Shown here in pieces: positions 13,819-15,356 of a stretch of DNA of 15,356 nucleotides; the stretch's first letter is position 1; every line of letters begins with the position of its first letter. Below the pieces are notes generated by a model, which was given only the letters and a program-made list of their open reading frames with translations, was not told the origin of the DNA and did not search any database. The position numbers and the translations under genes are program-made. The DNA lies in NCBI GenBank assembly GCA_001805895.1, contig MHHD01000076.1, positions 1 through 15,356 of the forward strand, written 5' to 3'. Origin of the DNA: Omnitrophica WOR_2 bacterium RIFCSPLOWO2_12_FULL_51_8. Its GTDB lineage: Bacteria > Omnitrophota > Gorgyraeia > Gygaellales > Profunditerraquicolaceae.

Positions 13819-14483
13819 TAGTTCGATAGATAAAAGCTGGGATTCTGCGCCAGATGAGACTTTCTGATTTCAAAATGCAGATATCCGCTTTCTCTCTGGC
13901 CGGAAGATTCGATTTTCCCGATCGCCGCTCCCTTTTCCACCTGGTCACCGGCATTAACGAAAATCGAGGAATTCCCGGCATAGACAGTGGCCAGGCCGCC
14001 GCCGTGGTCGATAATGATTGTTTTGCCGAATACACCGAAATTATCCGCGCGAAAGACTACCCTGCCCTTCCGGCTGGCAATCACTTCGGAGCTGCCGTAG
14101 GGTTTGATATTTATGCCTTTATTGATCATATTAGCGCAGGTTGCTCCAAAAGGAGCGATGATTTTCCCCCGCAGCGGCCAGATAAAGTCTTCGTCAACGT
14201 AGCTTGCCGGCAGCGGGATTTTTTTTTGGCGATGAGGGACGAAAATTGACTGGCCTACCTCAATGCTGGCGGCATCTTGGATCCGGTTTATGCTGGTGAG
14301 CTCCTCTATCTCTACCTGGTAGGCCCTGGAGATGCTCCAGAGCGTCTGCCCCTTTTCCACCCGGTGATATATTCCTGGCATGCCCGGGACAGGCGGTTTC
14401 TCCGGCGCGATAGAGGGCGCCGTAACGCATCCAGCCAAGCCGAAAAAGAAAAAGATTAAATAGCTAAGGTTCCGCGTAATCAT
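13818..14483 (-). CDS. NlpD-like lipoprotein: LysM plus degenerate M23 (LytM) domain
   Basis: 221 residues from the ATG at 14483. The signal peptide ends in a lipobox LAGC, so C19 should be lipidated. A LysM domain (about 38-83, 'YHRVEKGQTLWSISRAYQV') is followed by a peptidase M23 fold (about 101-217). The four usual zinc/catalytic positions are all altered: the H and D of HxGID are replaced in 'NKGINI' (N121, N125), the YAH histidine is G170, and the first H of HLHFE is Y201. The protein should therefore not be an endopeptidase. The lipoprotein-LysM-dead LytM layout is that of NlpD, which activates septal amidases. It heads the long minus-strand cluster; no clear promoter or RBS is visible. 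A TTG at 14552 is less likely. Confidence 0.87.
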   Translation of the reverse strand: MITRNLSYLIFFFFGLAGCVTAPSIAPEKPPVPGMPGIYHRVEKGQTLWSISRAYQVEIEELTSINRIQDAASIEVGQSIFVPHRQKKIPLPASYVDEDFIWPLRGKIIAPFGATCANMINKGINIKPYGSSEVIASRKGRVVFRADNFGVFGKTIIIDHGGGLATVYAGNSSIFVNAGDQVEKGAAIGKIESSGQRESGYLHFEIRKSHLAQNPSFYLSN

Positions 14484-14579
14484 AAGCACTACTATGTTAA
14501 TTTTTGGCCTTATTTTATCACTCTTAAAAGATAACCCGTTATTTACCAACAAGTTAAGGAAATTTTATCCCTTGGTGAA
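14484..14579. other. 5' region of the nlpD-like gene
   Basis: An AT-rich non-coding stretch that should contain the promoter of the long minus-strand cluster. TAAAAT-like -10 candidates are present (around 14515), but none has a good -35 at the right distance, so I do not name one. Confidence 0.35.
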
Positions 14580-14661
14580 AGATGCACACAGATAAAAGAT
14601 GGATACACACAGATACCGACGAGAAAATCTGTGTGCATCTCTAAAAAATCTGTGTGAATCT
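14580..14661. repeat. Nested hairpin of CACAGAT units
   Basis: Four 14-nt arms: AGATGCACACAGAT 14580-14593, GGATACACACAGAT 14601-14614, ATCTGTGTGCATCT 14627-14640 and ATCTGTGTGAATCT 14648-14661. Arm 1 pairs with arm 4 (13 of 14) and arm 2 with arm 3 (12 of 14); arms 1 and 3 are exact complements. It shares the CACAGAT motif with the MITE-like elements but not their ends or TA flanks, and lies in the 5' region of the nlpD-like gene. Confidence 0.75.
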
Positions 14662-14744
14662 GCGAAAAAGGCATTTTTAACAAAGTACTGTCATAAGTAT
14701 GAATTTCTCTAAAGCGAGAGAGGGGAATCGAACCGCCATATCTA

Positions 14745-14967
14745 ATACAAACGAACTAAATAAATTGACATATTGTATTGCACAGATGATCCCAGATTAT
14801 CCCGCGCCAAATTAAAACAAATATAGCGGGATCCCGCAAAGCGGGAGAAGATACAGATAGGCACAGATATTTTAAGGGGCATCTGTGATCATCTTGTATC
14901 TTTTCATCTGTGCCAATCTGTGTATATTCGCTGTCATATAATGTAAGAATATTTAATGCGTTGGTAT
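14745..14967 (+). mobile_element. MITE-like palindromic element, copy C (223 bp, with inner module)
   Basis: Same ends as copy B (ATACAAACG... and ...GTAT), flanked by TA at 14743-14744 and 14968-14969. Removing the element and one TA restores the ATATCTAGCTTG order seen in the intact tRNA-Gly, which proves insertion and defines the boundaries. Carries the TCCCGC/GCGGGA module at 14800-14846. Confidence 0.9.
14800..14846. repeat. Double-hairpin module inside copy C
   Basis: TCCCGC 14800-14805, GCGGGA 14826-14831, TCCCGC 14832-14837 and GCGGGA 14841-14846; nearly identical to the module in copy B, so it was inherited with the element. Confidence 0.8.
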
Positions 14968-14974
14968 TAGCTTG

Positions 14975-15027
14975 TCCCGCTGTCCTCCTAATCGCGGCGG
15001 GATCCCGCTTCGCGTGGCTCAGCGGGA
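14975..15027. repeat. Double-hairpin module inserted directly in the tRNA-Gly remnant
   Basis: TCCCGC 14975-14980, GCGGGA 14997-15002, TCCCGC 15003-15008 and GCGGGA 15022-15027. The stem sequences and the GCGGGATCCCGC junction are the same as in the modules of copies B and C, but the loops are different. Flanks GCTTG and GGAAGC join exactly into the intact tRNA sequence, with no target duplication evident. Confidence 0.78.
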
Positions 15028-15048
15028 GGAAGCTGGTGTTCTCAACTA

Positions 15049-15119
15049 AGCGGGTGAGCGGAATCGAACCGCCATATCTAGCTTGGGAAGCTAGTGTTCT
15101 GCCACTGAACTACACCCGC
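15049..15119 (-). tRNA. tRNA-Gly (anticodon CCC)
   Basis: 71 nt including U73. Acceptor GCGGGTG pairs with CACCCGC, D stem GTTC with GAAC, anticodon stem CTAGC with GCTAG around loop TTCCCAA, variable loop ATAT, and T stem GGCGG with CCGCT around TTCGATT. All stems close (one G-T). The anticodon CCC is at 15085-15087 and reads GGG. CCA is not encoded. The first 10 nt overlap the end of thiC. Confidence 0.95.
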
Positions 15120-15356
15120 AAACAGTTCTCCATCATTTTAATAGAGCAGAACTCGCCGCACATAGTGCAGACATCCGGTTCATCCGGCCGGGAAGAATCG
15201 CGGTATCGCCTTGCTTTTGCCGGATCAAGAGAAAGCGTAATCTGTTTTTTCCAATCCCGGGATTTCCTTGCCAGGGACATATTTTTATCCCTGGTCAATG
15301 CCCCTTTTATCCCCTTGGCGATGTCTGCGGCGTGCGCCGCTATTTTTGCGGCGACT
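15110..15356 (-). CDS. thiC: Phosphomethylpyrimidine synthase, C-terminal part (runs off the window)
   Basis: The last 82 codons are present; the rest lies beyond the right edge. ThiC is a radical SAM enzyme that turns aminoimidazole ribotide into HMP-phosphate for thiamine synthesis. Visible features are 'VAAKIAAHAADIAKGIKGAL' directly at the edge, 'MSLARKSRDWKKQI', 'LDPAKARRYRD', and the terminal cysteine motif CTMCGEFC. The cysteine spacing is CX2CX3C rather than the CX2CX4C of the E. coli-type enzyme, which I associate with the shorter ThiC form. The TAG stop (15112-15110) lies inside the tRNA-Gly gene, so the two overlap by 10 nt on the same strand. A thiamine riboswitch, if any, would be outside the window. 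Confidence 0.92.
   Translation of the reverse strand, partial: VAAKIAAHAADIAKGIKGALTRDKNMSLARKSRDWKKQITLSLDPAKARRYRDSSRPDEPDVCTMCGEFCSIKMMENCLRV

Larger units (their letters stand above)
14713..15048 (-). pseudogene. tRNA-Gly(CCC) pseudogene split by two insertions
   Basis: Segments line up with the intact tRNA-Gly next door. The 3' acceptor strand, T-arm and part of the anticodon stem lie at 14713-14744, five bases of the anticodon stem/loop (GCTTG) at 14970-14974, and the rest of the anticodon arm plus part of the D arm at 15028-15042, with AACTA remaining at 15044-15048. Element C sits after ATATCTA with a TA duplication, and a 53-bp hairpin module sits within the anticodon loop. The D loop and 5' acceptor strand are missing. 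T-stem and anticodon-stem mismatches have accumulated, so it cannot be functional. Confidence 0.82.

Noticed and set aside
13854..14249. 131-codon plus-strand open frame
   Set aside because: Lies antisense to the clear LysM/M23 gene and shows no recognisable domain.
8695..14967. CRISPR-like repetition of CACAGAT motifs
   Set aside because: Motifs are in inverted pairs with irregular spacing and no unique spacers of constant length; no cas gene is present.

Overview
The window looks like chromosome from an uncultured Gram-negative bacterium of the PVC superphylum, most likely Omnitrophota. Reasons seen in the sequence: a small basic protein of the type annotated in Verrucomicrobia, Planctomycetes and Chlamydiae (7812-8129), a DUF4416 protein, a COG1313 radical SAM protein, an ExeA/GspA-GspB pair and an NlpD-like lipoprotein, all packed with ATGA-type overlaps. 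The phylum assignment is inference; no rRNA or marker-gene search was possible.

Layout. Positions 1-310 are AT-rich with no gene. Positions 311-4004 (minus) form one seven-gene operon read from about 4004 down: PilZ, a 59-residue zinc-ribbon protein, a second PilZ, DUF4416, COG1313 radical SAM, DUF2062, DUF3108. A short divergent promoter region (4015-4095) separates it from a plus-strand pair, ExeA-like ATPase and GspB-like protein (4128-5434). Everything from 5402 to 14483 is minus strand and nearly gapless: NlpD-like lipoprotein, AAA/STAND ATPase, YfcE-type phosphoesterase, HIT protein, dGTPase, GAF/HD-GYP protein, SPOR protein, small basic protein, SH3 protein, site-2 protease, AroB. At the right end lie an intact tRNA-Gly(CCC), a wrecked second tRNA-Gly, and the 3' end of thiC.

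The most interesting content is not coding. Three copies (8695-8870, 13595-13818, 14745-14967) of a 176-224 bp non-coding, almost fully palindromic element are each flanked by a TA dinucleotide. They look like an IS630/Tc1-type MITE comparable to pneumococcal RUP or neisserial Correia elements. Two copies sit inside the long operon, exactly between neighbouring genes; the third splits a tRNA-Gly gene. A second, smaller module (47-53 bp, two back-to-back hairpins with TCCCGC/GCGGGA stems) has inserted into the ancestor of two MITE copies and separately into the same tRNA remnant. A third type of palindrome sits in frame inside the DUF4416 gene (2783-2843), and a fourth, built of CACAGAT units, lies at 14580-14661.

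Functionally the genes suggest envelope and surface biology: two PilZ proteins and an HD-GYP protein (c-di-GMP), ExeA/GspB (secretin or pilus assembly), NlpD-like, SPOR and SH3 proteins (peptidoglycan and division), plus housekeeping enzymes (AroB, dGTPase, HIT hydrolase, ThiC).
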